A DNA stretch of 64,000 nt from JBEIHX01 sp040381075 (GTDB lineage Bacteria; Pseudomonadota; Alphaproteobacteria; Caulobacterales; Aquidulcibacteraceae), in assembly GCA_040381075.1 (NCBI GenBank), contig JBEIHX010000019.1, positions 5,945 through 69,944 on the forward strand, written 5' to 3'. How positions within the stretch are numbered: position 1 is the first letter of the stretch; every line of letters begins with the position of its first letter. The position numbers were made by a program, and so were the translations under genes. Below the pieces are notes generated by a model. The model searched no databases, had not been told where the DNA came from, and saw nothing but the letters and a program-made list of their open reading frames with translations. Positions 1-8,610 of this stretch are shown here, piece by piece.

Positions 1-2234
1 TCATCCGTCAAATTTCGCACGTTCAAGCCCGCCTCCCAGCGTCCCTGGTCGGGGACAAAACGCAGCGACGCATTGGTGATCGTGCGCCCTTCAAGCAGGA
101 TCTCGGGGTTGTTTTCTATGCCCGACATCTTGTCGCTCTCATAAGCAAAGTCGAGGCGCGCAAAGAGCTGGCCGATCTGGCCAATCCGAGGCGACACGGT
201 GACGCCCACATTGCCCGTCCATTCAGCCACCATGGGCAGTTTCGACCGCGTGGTGATCGTGAATGCGCCTGACAGGAGCCGGCCGCCGCGCACTTCATCG
301 AGCTGGGCGTCAAGGTAGCCGATGGCGCCGTCAAACCGGAGCCATTGGGTCGGGCGGGCGTCGAATTCGACTTCGACGCCCTTGATGGTAGCCTGCGCCA
401 GATTGAGAATTGTCGATTGCTGGGAGATCTGCAGCTCCGGCGGAACGGTCGCGTCTACCTGGAGATCGCGATAGTCTGTCTGGAATGCTGCGAGATTGAG
501 CCTGAGCCGGCGGTCGAACAGGACGTTCTTGAGACCAACTTCGTAGGAGTCCACGAATTCCGGATTGTAGGATGGCAGGGTACTCGGCAGAGCCCCGATG
601 AACCGCGCCGCAAAGCCGCCATCGCGAAACCCCTTGGAGTAGGTTGCATAGGCGTAGGAATCCGGCGTCACCTCATAGCCAAGAGTGATGAGCGGGGTCG
701 TCTTGGCCACACGCTTGACCCCGCGGTAGGGCCCATCGACCGCACCGGAGGGCAGAATGTTCTTCAGGGTAAAGATTTTTTCACTTTCGGTGTAGCGCAG
801 TCCTCCCGTCACCGAGAGATCATCAGTGATCCTGTAGCTCGCCTGGGCGTATATCGCCTGCGAGGTATTGTCGATGGTTCGGGAGATATCCTGCGCGAGT
901 GCGCCCGGGTTGGTGGTGGCGTTGAATGCAGTGATGATCTGGTTATAGATCCGTTCCAGCCCGGTTTCCTGGAAGTGATAGAGGCCCACAACGTAATCGA
1001 GCCGATCATTCGCAGTTGTCCCCACCAGCTGGAATTCCTGCGAGAACTGCTCCTGGGAGTATTCCGGATGGTTGTTCGCAAACAGAATGAACGGGCTGAA
1101 GTCAACGTCATTGAATGTGACTGCATCGAATTCACGATGCGCCGTGATTGACTTCAGTTGACCAAGAGGGGTTTGCGCGCTGATCGTCAACGCTGCGCCC
1201 ATCGTCTCCAGTGTGTTTTCCGGAATCACCTTGACGCCGCGTTCGGTCGCGAAAACAGCGTTGGTGGCGTACCGTGAGGCCGGCTGCCACACCGGGCCGT
1301 AGCACTTCGGATTTGTCGCCTGCCCCGCCGTAGTGCGACAGGCCGCGTCACCCGACAGGGTAAGGGAGTTGTTGAAGAATGAGTTGAACGGTCCCGTCCC
1401 CGTAGTGCCAACGGGAAAGAGCGTATTGATCTTGATCGGGACGACAGGCGCGGGCGCGGTCTTGGTATCTGCGTAATCGACAGCCAGGTCGACAGATATT
1501 GTATTGGTGAGATCGATCGCGAGATTGCCGCGTGCGCCCCAGACATTGTCGTCGCCCAGCTTCAGGGCGCCGTTGTATTGCAGGGCGTCGACGTATCCGT
1601 CCTGCTGGCGTTGATAGACGCCGAAGCTGGACCGAACCCGGTCCGACAGGGGTATCGATATGTTGGCCGACGCCTGGAAATACCCTTCGTCGCCCGCGCC
1701 GATGCGAACGGAGCCGCCGAACTTGTCCTGCGGCGCCTTGGACACGACGTTGATCGCGCCGCCGATTGTGTTGCGGCCGAACAATGTGTTTTGGGGACCG
1801 CGCAGCACCTCGATCCGATCAACCTCGACGAGATCAAGCAGTGCGCCGATGGAGCGGCCAATGTAAACGCCGTCGAAGTAGACGCCAACGGCCGGGTCGA
1901 TGTTGATCGTGAAATCGCGCTGCCCGATGCCGCGAATGAACACAGCCGTTGCGCCTGGCAGGCCTGAGGTCGGCTGATTGGCTGTGAAGTGAACGTTTGG
2001 CGCGATGGCCCCGACTGACTGAAGCGTCGCCACGCCGCGTGCATCAAGATCAGTCGACCCCACTGCCGTGATGGCGATTGGTGTTGTTTGGATGTTCTCT
2101 TCTTTCTTGCGCGCAGTGACGATGATTTCCTCAACGCCCTCTTCCGCCGCCTGGGCTGTCGCCCCGGGCGCAACCGCCGCAATAGCCAATCCAAGGGCCC
2201 AGGTAAGCCCGCCCCAACGCGCCGCTTGCGTCAT
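1..2234 (-). CDS. TonB-dependent outer-membrane receptor, 3' end beyond window
   Basis: Reading the minus strand from the ATG at 2234 gives an open frame to the window edge (744 codons). It starts with a signal peptide ending near ATAQAAEE, then the plug-domain opening EEIIVTARKKEE, plug motifs VFIRGIGQRDF, VDRIEVLRGPQNTLFGRN and GGAINVVSKAP, and at the window edge the late barrel motif NVRNLTD. Only the last few dozen residues should be missing. The family are 22-strand barrels energised by TonB for uptake of siderophores, sugars or hydrophobic substrates; the ligand cannot be read here. This style is common in catabolic loci of sphingomonad and caulobacter-like bacteria, and the acyl-CoA synthetases nearby on the same strand fit uptake of an organic acid or lipid-like substrate (inference). 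Confidence 0.9.
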   Translation of the reverse strand, partial: MTQAARWGGLTWALGLAIAAVAPGATAQAAEEGVEEIIVTARKKEENIQTTPIAITAVGSTDLDARGVATLQSVGAIAPNVHFTANQPTSGLPGATAVFIRGIGQRDFTINIDPAVGVYFDGVYIGRSIGALLDLVEVDRIEVLRGPQNTLFGRNTIGGAINVVSKAPQDKFGGSVRIGAGDEGYFQASANISIPLSDRVRSSFGVYQRQQDGYVDALQYNGALKLGDDNVWGARGNLAIDLTNTISVDLAVDYADTKTAPAPVVPIKINTLFPVGTTGTGPFNSFFNNSLTLSGDAACRTTAGQATNPKCYGPVWQPASRYATNAVFATERGVKVIPENTLETMGAALTISAQTPLGQLKSITAHREFDAVTFNDVDFSPFILFANNHPEYSQEQFSQEFQLVGTTANDRLDYVVGLYHFQETGLERIYNQIITAFNATTNPGALAQDISRTIDNTSQAIYAQASYRITDDLSVTGGLRYTESEKIFTLKNILPSGAVDGPYRGVKRVAKTTPLITLGYEVTPDSYAYATYSKGFRDGGFAARFIGALPSTLPSYNPEFVDSYEVGLKNVLFDRRLRLNLAAFQTDYRDLQVDATVPPELQISQQSTILNLAQATIKGVEVEFDARPTQWLRFDGAIGYLDAQLDEVRGGRLLSGAFTITTRSKLPMVAEWTGNVGVTVSPRIGQIGQLFARLDFAYESDKMSGIENNPEILLEGRTITNASLRFVPDQGRWEAGLNVRNLTD

Positions 2235-3004
2235 TTTCACCACACGATCCTCCCGCTTCACGCATCTCAGGCCTTTGGCCCGTTCTTCGTATCTGACACG
2301 GGCGGCTGGGGCCGCCCCTGGGTCAATCACCGCCAGCGCAAATTCGTCCGGCCCCGGCTGCAGCCCCGCACTCGACCTGTGCGCATGCCCCGTACAGGAC
2401 GAAGCTGCGTTCAAATCAGTCGTCCACGCCACACCGGGCCATGATCGCCGGAGAGGCCGCCACGGCGGTGCGCCGCCCCTGCACTGACCTGACAAGGCTT
2501 GCCGAAGCCGCCAAAACTGTCAAGTTATTTGACGATCAGGACTCCTGTGCAGCCCCGCCACACGGCTGGCGGAATTGGCTTTTTCAGAAAACAACTGACG
2601 CGATCTGCGGTGCGACGTGTCGCCGCGCACGGGTGACGCCGTCGCAAAAACGCGCGATGACCGGCCGCAAACAGGCGGGACCATCCGCCGCGCCCTGATC
2701 TCATGCGGCGATGTCAATGGCGTCGTCTGCATGAGCCAGGACCGCGCCATTGCGGGCAGTGCAGCCTGCGGGCGCGTCCGGATTGAGCCGCATGCTGCAA
2801 CCACGGCGGGGCGCACCGAGTCCGATCGCCGGCCAGCCGTGCGCCCCTGATGACGCAGGCCGGGCCACTGAACAGCTCCAGCAAGCCTGCCGTGCTGCGC
2901 GCGCAACACCAGGGAGAAATCCGGCGGTTGTGGGGTCGCTGCGGGAATGCGGACCCGCAGGCATCCGGCAGGCGCTCAAGGGCCCAGCAGGCCTTGCGCT
3001 GCGC
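2235..3004. other. Non-coding stretch upstream of the TonB receptor
   Basis: About 770 bases lie between the receptor start and the end of the next minus-strand gene. Open frames here are short or shadow the neighbouring gene and show no recognisable protein. The stretch presumably carries the receptor promoter; I see no clear operator, hairpin or riboswitch. Confidence 0.6.
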
Positions 3005-4564
3005 TCAGTCCTGCGGCGGATCATAGTCCGCGCGCAGCACGCGCTTCAGCACCTTGCCATTGGGATTGCGCGGCAGATCCTGGCGAAACACCACCCGGGA
3101 GATCCGCTGCCGCCTGCCGACGCGGGCATTGGTCCAGGACGCGATCTCGGCCGCATCGGCCCCCTCAAACCCCGGGCGCAGCACCGCCACCGCCAGCGGC
3201 GTCTCGCCCCAGGTCCTGTCGGCAACGCCGATGACGGCGACCTCCGCCAGCGCGGGATGCTGGGACATGACGGCCTCAATGTCCACCGGGTAGATGTTCT
3301 GCCCGCCGGTCAGGATCATATCCTTTTTGCGGTCGGTGATGTACAGATATCCCTCCGCATCGGTGCGCCCGATGTCGCCGGTGCGCAGCCAGACCGTCCC
3401 CGCTGGATCAACGAATTTCGCCTGAGCGGTTGCCTCTGGACGATTGTGATACTCTGTCATCCAATGAACGGAACGAACACAGATCTCACCGGTTTCTCCC
3501 CACCCAAGAACACGGTCATCCGTGTCAACCAGAATATAGTCATTGCCCCGCACAGGCTTTCCGACCGATGCAGTGCGACCAGCTGCTTCCTCTGGCTGCA
3601 GGGTGGTCATGAAACCTTCGGTGAGGCCATAGAGCTCGATGACCACACATTCGAACGCATCCTTGATCCGGCTTTTGAGATCCTCAAAGAGCGGCGCCCC
3701 ACCCGACATCACCGCCTGAAGCGACCGGACCCGGGACCTCGAAAAACCAGGCGCATCGAGAATGCGCTGAAACATGATCGGGGCCATGAAGGTATGGGTG
3801 ACCCCATGCGTCTCGACGGCCGAAAGCCAGATTTCGGGGTCGAAGCGGTTGCGCACAATGCATGCGCCGCCAACGATAATGGTGCAGAAAATGCTGGCCC
3901 AGGCGATGTTTGAATAGAGCCCGATGGGGCAGATCGAGACTGCGCCGAAGTGGTAGCGGTGCGCCAGAGCGAGTTCATACATTGACTGCACGCGCCGACG
4001 GTAGGCGTGCTTGATGCCCTTCGGCGTGCCCGTGGTTCCGGAACTGTAGATAATGTTGCAGGGGTCATCCTCGCCGACCGTGACGCCGGGGTCATGGATC
4101 GCCTGGGCGTCGCGCCAGGCCTCATAGTCGCACGCCGCCCCCGCGGCGGGTCCAAGCACGAAGGTGGCCTCACGCCTCTTTCGCACAGCGCCAGAGTCTT
4201 TCAGACGCTCGTACTGCTCCGACGACACGAACAGGGCCTTTGCGTCACAGTCCTCGATCATTGCAAGGAGGTCCGCATCGCTGACCGCCGGATTCAAGGG
4301 CACAATCACGCCGCCGGCCTTCATTCCGCCGACCATCACCTCGACGAACTCAACGCAGTTTCTCATGAGGATGGCGATGGCGTCGCCGCGTCCCACCCCC
4401 ATGGCGCGAAGGCCGTGCGCAACCGCGTTTGACCGCCGGTCCAATGCGGCCCAGGTAAGCGCCTGCTCTTCGTCAAGGAAGGCGACCTTGTCTGGAAGCC
4501 ATTTGCCGTTCAGGCGCACGAAGTCGCCAAACAGCGGGGCCTGGATGTCGAAACCCGGCGGCAC
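3005..4564 (-). CDS. Class I adenylate-forming acyl-CoA synthetase
   Basis: This 519-residue protein has the family usual length. It should activate a carboxylic acid with ATP and load it onto CoA in the cytoplasm. The P-loop-like signature IIYSSGTTGTPKG is near residue 172, the A5-type motif ELYGLTEG near 320, the hinge TGDIGRTDAEGYLYITDRKKD near 400-420, and the C-terminal catalytic lysine lies in PRNPNGKVLKR. The start ATG is 4 bases after the stop of the upstream synthetase, so the two are probably cotranscribed and coupled. The substrate is unknown; having two different synthetases beside an alpha/beta hydrolase suggests successive acids of one pathway or two related substrates (inference). 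Confidence 0.9.
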   Translation of the reverse strand: MPPGFDIQAPLFGDFVRLNGKWLPDKVAFLDEEQALTWAALDRRSNAVAHGLRAMGVGRGDAIAILMRNCVEFVEVMVGGMKAGGVIVPLNPAVSDADLLAMIEDCDAKALFVSSEQYERLKDSGAVRKRREATFVLGPAAGAACDYEAWRDAQAIHDPGVTVGEDDPCNIIYSSGTTGTPKGIKHAYRRRVQSMYELALAHRYHFGAVSICPIGLYSNIAWASIFCTIIVGGACIVRNRFDPEIWLSAVETHGVTHTFMAPIMFQRILDAPGFSRSRVRSLQAVMSGGAPLFEDLKSRIKDAFECVVIELYGLTEGFMTTLQPEEAAGRTASVGKPVRGNDYILVDTDDRVLGWGETGEICVRSVHWMTEYHNRPEATAQAKFVDPAGTVWLRTGDIGRTDAEGYLYITDRKKDMILTGGQNIYPVDIEAVMSQHPALAEVAVIGVADRTWGETPLAVAVLRPGFEGADAAEIASWTNARVGRRQRISRVVFRQDLPRNPNGKVLKRVLRADYDPPQD

Positions 4565-4568
4565 GCAG

Positions 4569-6146
4569 TCAACCCGCCGTTTCCGCAGCGAACCGCGCGC
4601 GCAGTTCCCGCTTCAAGACCTTGCCTGATGCATTGCGCGGCAGGGCTTCAAGAGCAGCATAACGCCTCGGGATCTTGTAGCCCGCCAGGGCAGAACGCAG
4701 GAACGCTTCGTAGGAGGACGGCTCCAGCGTCGCCCCTGGCCGCAGAACGACGCATGCGAGCAGCGCCTCGCCCCACTTTGCATGCGGCGTTCCAATGACG
4801 GCTGCCTGATCCACGTCCGGATGCTGCACCAGCACCGCCTCGATCTCGGCAGGGTAGATGTTTTCGCCCCCGCTGATCACCATGTCCTTGATGCGGTCCA
4901 CCACATAGAGATAGCCGTCCTCGTCGAGATATCCGGCGTCGCCGCTATGGTACCAGCCGTCGCGCAAGGCGTCCGCCGTGGCGTCAGGGCGCTTCCAGTA
5001 GCCGCTCATCACCCGCGCGCTGCGACACAGGATCTCGCCAATGCGCCTCGGCGCGACATCGCAGCCGCTCGCGTCGACGATCCGGATCTGCGAACCGCCC
5101 AGCGGCCTGCCTGCCGATTTCAGCCGCTCGCCAGCGTCATGGACGCAATCCTGCGGGCCAAGATAGGTCAGCCCGCCGCAGCATTCCGTCATGCCGTAAG
5201 ACAGGGCGAAGCCGCATTTCAAAACCCTTTGAGCTTCACGCAAAAGGTCGACCGCAATGCCGGAACCGGCGATCAGCAGCGTGTCAAGACAGCTCAGGTC
5301 GAGGTCGGCGGTCTCTGGCAGATTGATGATGTCATGGATCGTGGCGGCCGGCAGCGGCGCCACTGAAATGGTTCGCTCTGCGATCAGGCGAATGATCTGC
5401 GGGGCATCGCCGCCACGCACGATCTCGACCCGCGCGCCGGCGTAAAGGGCGGCGAGCGCGAGATTGCAGCCTGCAATGTGAAACAGCGGCATCGCTGCGA
5501 GAACCGCAGCGTGTTCGCCGAACAGTGCAGGCCACACGCCCAGCCCCTCGACAGCAGCGAGCACCATCGCCTTGTGCGAAAGCTCCACCCCTTTCGGATG
5601 CCCGGTCGTTCCGCTTGTGTACAATTGCACTGCGCAATCATCCGGTTGCACGCCCGGCAGCTGCGCTCCGGCACATCCAGTCTGATCGACCCAGGCGGCG
5701 AGGCTGTCCGGATCATCCAATGGCGCGTCAATGATGATGATGGACCTGAGGCCGGGAGCGTGCCCTTGGGCTGCGTGCGCGATGGACGCGAGGTCACTTC
5801 CGACAAAGCACAGCGCCGCATCGCTGTCGGCCAGAATATAACCCACCTCCTGGGCGGTCAGACGAAAGTTGATCGGGGCCGCCACCAGGCCGGCCTTCAC
5901 CACGGCGAGAAGCAGGATCAGAAATGTGTCGGAATTCCTGTCCAGCAGCGCGACGCGGGCGCCCTTCTGAAGGCCGCTTGCGCGCATCGCCCGTGCGAGG
6001 CGGTCGGTCTGTTCGTGAAGCGATATGAAGGAAGTTCTTCTGTCTTCGAAGACAAGGGCCGGCGCGTCGGCGCGGGCGACCGCCTGAACCTGCGTCATGT
6101 CGCCCAGCACACGGATCGCCGGATTCGGCAGGGCTGAGGGCCTCAT
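4569..6146 (-). CDS. Second class I acyl-CoA synthetase
   Basis: A 525-residue AMP-binding enzyme of the fatty acid/aryl-CoA ligase type. Visible motifs are QLYTSGTTGHPKG near residue 175, LSYGMTECCGG near 320, the hinge HSGDAGYLDEDGYLYVVDR, and the C-terminal lysine motif PRNASGKVLKR. It differs clearly from the synthetase encoded downstream, so this is not a recent tandem duplication. Its start overlaps the stop of the upstream hydrolase by 4 bases (ATGA), and its stop is 4 bases before the next start, giving the order hydrolase, ligase, ligase. It should make an acyl-CoA thioester for degradation; the acid is not identifiable. Confidence 0.9.
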   Translation of the reverse strand: MRPSALPNPAIRVLGDMTQVQAVARADAPALVFEDRRTSFISLHEQTDRLARAMRASGLQKGARVALLDRNSDTFLILLLAVVKAGLVAAPINFRLTAQEVGYILADSDAALCFVGSDLASIAHAAQGHAPGLRSIIIIDAPLDDPDSLAAWVDQTGCAGAQLPGVQPDDCAVQLYTSGTTGHPKGVELSHKAMVLAAVEGLGVWPALFGEHAAVLAAMPLFHIAGCNLALAALYAGARVEIVRGGDAPQIIRLIAERTISVAPLPAATIHDIINLPETADLDLSCLDTLLIAGSGIAVDLLREAQRVLKCGFALSYGMTECCGGLTYLGPQDCVHDAGERLKSAGRPLGGSQIRIVDASGCDVAPRRIGEILCRSARVMSGYWKRPDATADALRDGWYHSGDAGYLDEDGYLYVVDRIKDMVISGGENIYPAEIEAVLVQHPDVDQAAVIGTPHAKWGEALLACVVLRPGATLEPSSYEAFLRSALAGYKIPRRYAALEALPRNASGKVLKRELRARFAAETAG

Positions 6147-7318
6147 GACGACTGCAGACCCGCCTCTTCAAGCCAGGCTGCGCAGAACTGACCCGCCTCG
6201 ACGGCCTTTTCAGGTTGTCCGAAATAGTAATGGTTGGCGTCCTTGATCCAGTGAAGACGCTTGCGCTCATGACCGACGGCGTCGAAGAGCCGCTTCGTAT
6301 GCTCCGGCGTGATGCCGTCATCGGCCGTATTGCCGACGACCAGCACAGGCACGGACACGCGCTCAGCACACTTCACGCCGTCAGCACGCGCATCATCGTA
6401 ACTCCACTGCGAAAGCCAGCTGCGCAAGGAGCAGAAACGGCCAAGGCCCACCGGACTGTCATTGACGACTTCCGGATCGCCCAGGAAGCACCAGTTCGGC
6501 TTTCTGTCATTTGGGTCGAGGGTGGGATCCAGCCATTTCGGTTCGGCCATTGTGCGGTGCACTACGAAGCCGTACTCCCGGTTGATCTGGCCTGCGGCCC
6601 TGTAGGACGCAAGTTTTTCCTTGACGAACTGTGTGATCCGCCGGTTCCGCGCCACCTGCGCCGCGCGGAAATGTGCAATGAAGTCGGGGGAATACGGCGG
6701 TTGGTTCGGATTGCGCCTGTCGTACAGATCCAGTTCCAGGATCCGCCTTTCCGGATCGGCCTCATCCACCACAGATGGATCAAGCCATTCGGTAAAGGTG
6801 ATGTGCCGGGCATGGTGCGCCGCGACAAGCATGACGGCGTCAGCCGGAATGAAGCCGCGTTTCGTGAGGTCCGGCGGATCCCCGGCCGGTGTCGCAGTCA
6901 CGCTCGGGTTCTCGGCCTGCGCCTGGTAAAACAGGGACATCGACCCGCCGCCGCTCCAACCGCCCAGCACAACCTTCTCGTATCCAAGGCGCTCCTTCGC
7001 GTCTCGCACGACCGCGCCCAGATCGCAGACAACCTTTTCCATGATCAGGGCGACATCAGTGCCGCGATACCGCGTGTCACAGTAAATGACGTGGGCGCCG
7101 GCCTTGGCCAGCGCAGCCATCATCGGCAGATAGGCGCCGCCGCCTATCGGATGGGACCAGATGACCACGGTGTTGGATGGCCGACCCTGCGGGCGCAGCA
7201 GCTGGCAGGTCAGCGCCACCTTATCGATCTCGCCAGCGTAGGTGTCCTTGAAGGCGGATTTGTCTTCGTACACGACCAGGTACGCGATGCGGTCGTAGCG
7301 GAAATTTCCTTGCCCCAT
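6143..7318 (-). CDS. Alpha/beta-hydrolase fold protein
   Basis: About 391 residues from the chosen ATG at 7318, which has a strong GGGAGGGG ribosome site 9 bases upstream; an in-frame ATG at 7372 also exists but lies in a tandem repeat. An alpha/beta-hydrolase core is visible: VIWSHPIGGG as the oxyanion region, the nucleophile elbow GGWSGGGSM, and DANHYYFG near the C-terminus as the likely catalytic His. It probably hydrolyses an ester, thioester or C-C bond of the substrate that the two downstream ligases process, since the three genes overlap or abut. No signal peptide is seen, so it is probably cytoplasmic. The exact reaction is unknown. Confidence 0.8.
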   Translation of the reverse strand: MGQGNFRYDRIAYLVVYEDKSAFKDTYAGEIDKVALTCQLLRPQGRPSNTVVIWSHPIGGGAYLPMMAALAKAGAHVIYCDTRYRGTDVALIMEKVVCDLGAVVRDAKERLGYEKVVLGGWSGGGSMSLFYQAQAENPSVTATPAGDPPDLTKRGFIPADAVMLVAAHHARHITFTEWLDPSVVDEADPERRILELDLYDRRNPNQPPYSPDFIAHFRAAQVARNRRITQFVKEKLASYRAAGQINREYGFVVHRTMAEPKWLDPTLDPNDRKPNWCFLGDPEVVNDSPVGLGRFCSLRSWLSQWSYDDARADGVKCAERVSVPVLVVGNTADDGITPEHTKRLFDAVGHERKRLHWIKDANHYYFGQPEKAVEAGQFCAAWLEEAGLQSS

Positions 7319-7361
7319 GACGAGCAGCCCCTCCCATCCAACGCACAGCGCGTTCGCGCCC

Positions 7362-7413
7362 AGACTTCTCACGCAGACTTCTCACGCCGACTTCTCTCGC
7401 CGACTTCTCTCGC
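7362..7413. repeat. Minisatellite, 13 bp x 4
   Basis: Four adjacent 13-base units at 7362, 7375, 7388 and 7401. Units 1 and 2 are agacttctcacgc; units 3 and 4 are cgacttctctcgc. The array lies in the divergent space between the hydrolase (start 7318, minus) and the kinase (plus), 44 bases ahead of the hydrolase start, so it sits in that gene's leader or promoter. Confidence 0.9.
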
Positions 7414-7485
7414 CGGGCGAGGTCCCGAGACAGGTCGGGCAGGGCCAACCCGCCTGACCCGCGGCCGCACCGGCACAGGCTCGGC

Positions 7486-8610
7486 GTGGCGACGCAGACG
7501 ATGCCATTTGTCAAGCAACTGGACAATCCCCGACGGCCTGCGGCAACATGCTTCAGTCACATCCGATGGCGGGAGGCGACCATCTCCATCGTTCCGCAGC
7601 CGCTGCGAGAAGCAGTGATCGCACTGGGCCTCGCCGGCGATCGCACGCCAATCGCCGGCGCGCCGCTTGCCGGCGGCGTGTCATCGGATATCTGGCGCAT
7701 CGATTTGCCCTCAGGGCCGGTATGCGCGAAGCGGGCCCTCGAGAAGCTGAAGGTGGCGGCTGACTGGCATGCGCCAGTCATCCGTAACGCCTACGAAGCG
7801 GCGTATCTTTGCTTCGCGAACGAGGTTGCGCCGGGCGCTGCGCCACGGGTGCTTGCGCGTCATGGCGAACTTGGCGTGCTGGTGATGGAGTACCTTCCGG
7901 CAGACAGATATCCCACCTGGAAGGCGCGACTGATGGCGGGCGACGCAGACGCCGGCGCCGCTGCGAGGATTGGCGGCCTGCTCGGGCTTCTGCATCAGCG
8001 CAGCGCCGCCGATCGATCGCTTGCCCGTCGGTTTGCCGACCTGGATCTGTTTCGCAGCCTGCGGATTGAGCCCTATTTTGCAGCGGCCGGCGCAGCCAAC
8101 CCGGGCGCGGCGCAAGAAATCGGCAGGCTTGGACAGATCTTCGAAGACAACCGCATCGCCCTTGTCCATGGCGACTTCAGCCCGAAAAATATTCTTGTCG
8201 GGACGGATCGCGTGGTTGTGCTGGACGCGGAGTGCGCCATCTTCGGCGACCCTGCGTTTGATGTGGCTTTCTGTCTGACGCACCTGCTGCTGAAAGCGAC
8301 TGTGACTCCAGGCGCAGCGCCTGCGCTGCACAGGACGTTCGACGCGTTCCTGCGGTCTCATGGCGCACACTTCAACCCGCCCGGTCTGCACGCCCGGACT
8401 GCGCGCTATCTCGGCGGACTGATGCTGGCGCGCCTCGATGGCAAGTCGCCCGTCGAATATCTTACCGACGCCTCGGTCCGCATGCGCGTGCGTAGTTTTG
8501 CGATGGACGCGCTGCACAGAGCAGCGGACACCCCCCTTGAAATCGCAGCCCGCTGGTACCCCGGCTGGGCTGCAATGCAGGAGGGCGGATCATTCGAGAG
8601 GCAGGACTGA
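7486..8610 (+). CDS. APH/choline-kinase-fold small-molecule phosphotransferase
   Basis: Up to 374 residues with the protein-kinase-like phosphotransferase fold. The catalytic loop is HGDFSPKNIL (near residue 227) and the metal-binding segment is LDAECAIFGDPAFD. The family phosphorylates hydroxyls of small molecules such as choline, homoserine, sugars or aminoglycosides. The stop overlaps the enolase-like start (TGATG), so it is translationally coupled to that gene. The start is uncertain: ATGs at 7486 and 7501 lack a good ribosome site, and a GGGAGG at 7571 points to a possible non-ATG start nearer 7588-7615. Its context argues against antibiotic resistance and for a metabolic kinase supplying a phosphorylated hydroxy acid (inference). 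Confidence 0.75.
   Translation: MATQTMPFVKQLDNPRRPAATCFSHIRWREATISIVPQPLREAVIALGLAGDRTPIAGAPLAGGVSSDIWRIDLPSGPVCAKRALEKLKVAADWHAPVIRNAYEAAYLCFANEVAPGAAPRVLARHGELGVLVMEYLPADRYPTWKARLMAGDADAGAAARIGGLLGLLHQRSAADRSLARRFADLDLFRSLRIEPYFAAAGAANPGAAQEIGRLGQIFEDNRIALVHGDFSPKNILVGTDRVVVLDAECAIFGDPAFDVAFCLTHLLLKATVTPGAAPALHRTFDAFLRSHGAHFNPPGLHARTARYLGGLMLARLDGKSPVEYLTDASVRMRVRSFAMDALHRAADTPLEIAARWYPGWAAMQEGGSFERQD

Noticed and set aside
2750..3913. Long plus-strand open frame opposite the first acyl-CoA synthetase
   Set aside because: It lies antisense to a well-supported ligase and its translation has no domain pattern; long shadow frames are expected at this GC content.
7486..8610. Antibiotic-resistance aminoglycoside phosphotransferase
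   Set aside because: The fold is shared, but tight coupling to enolase-like and dehydrogenase genes favours a metabolic kinase.
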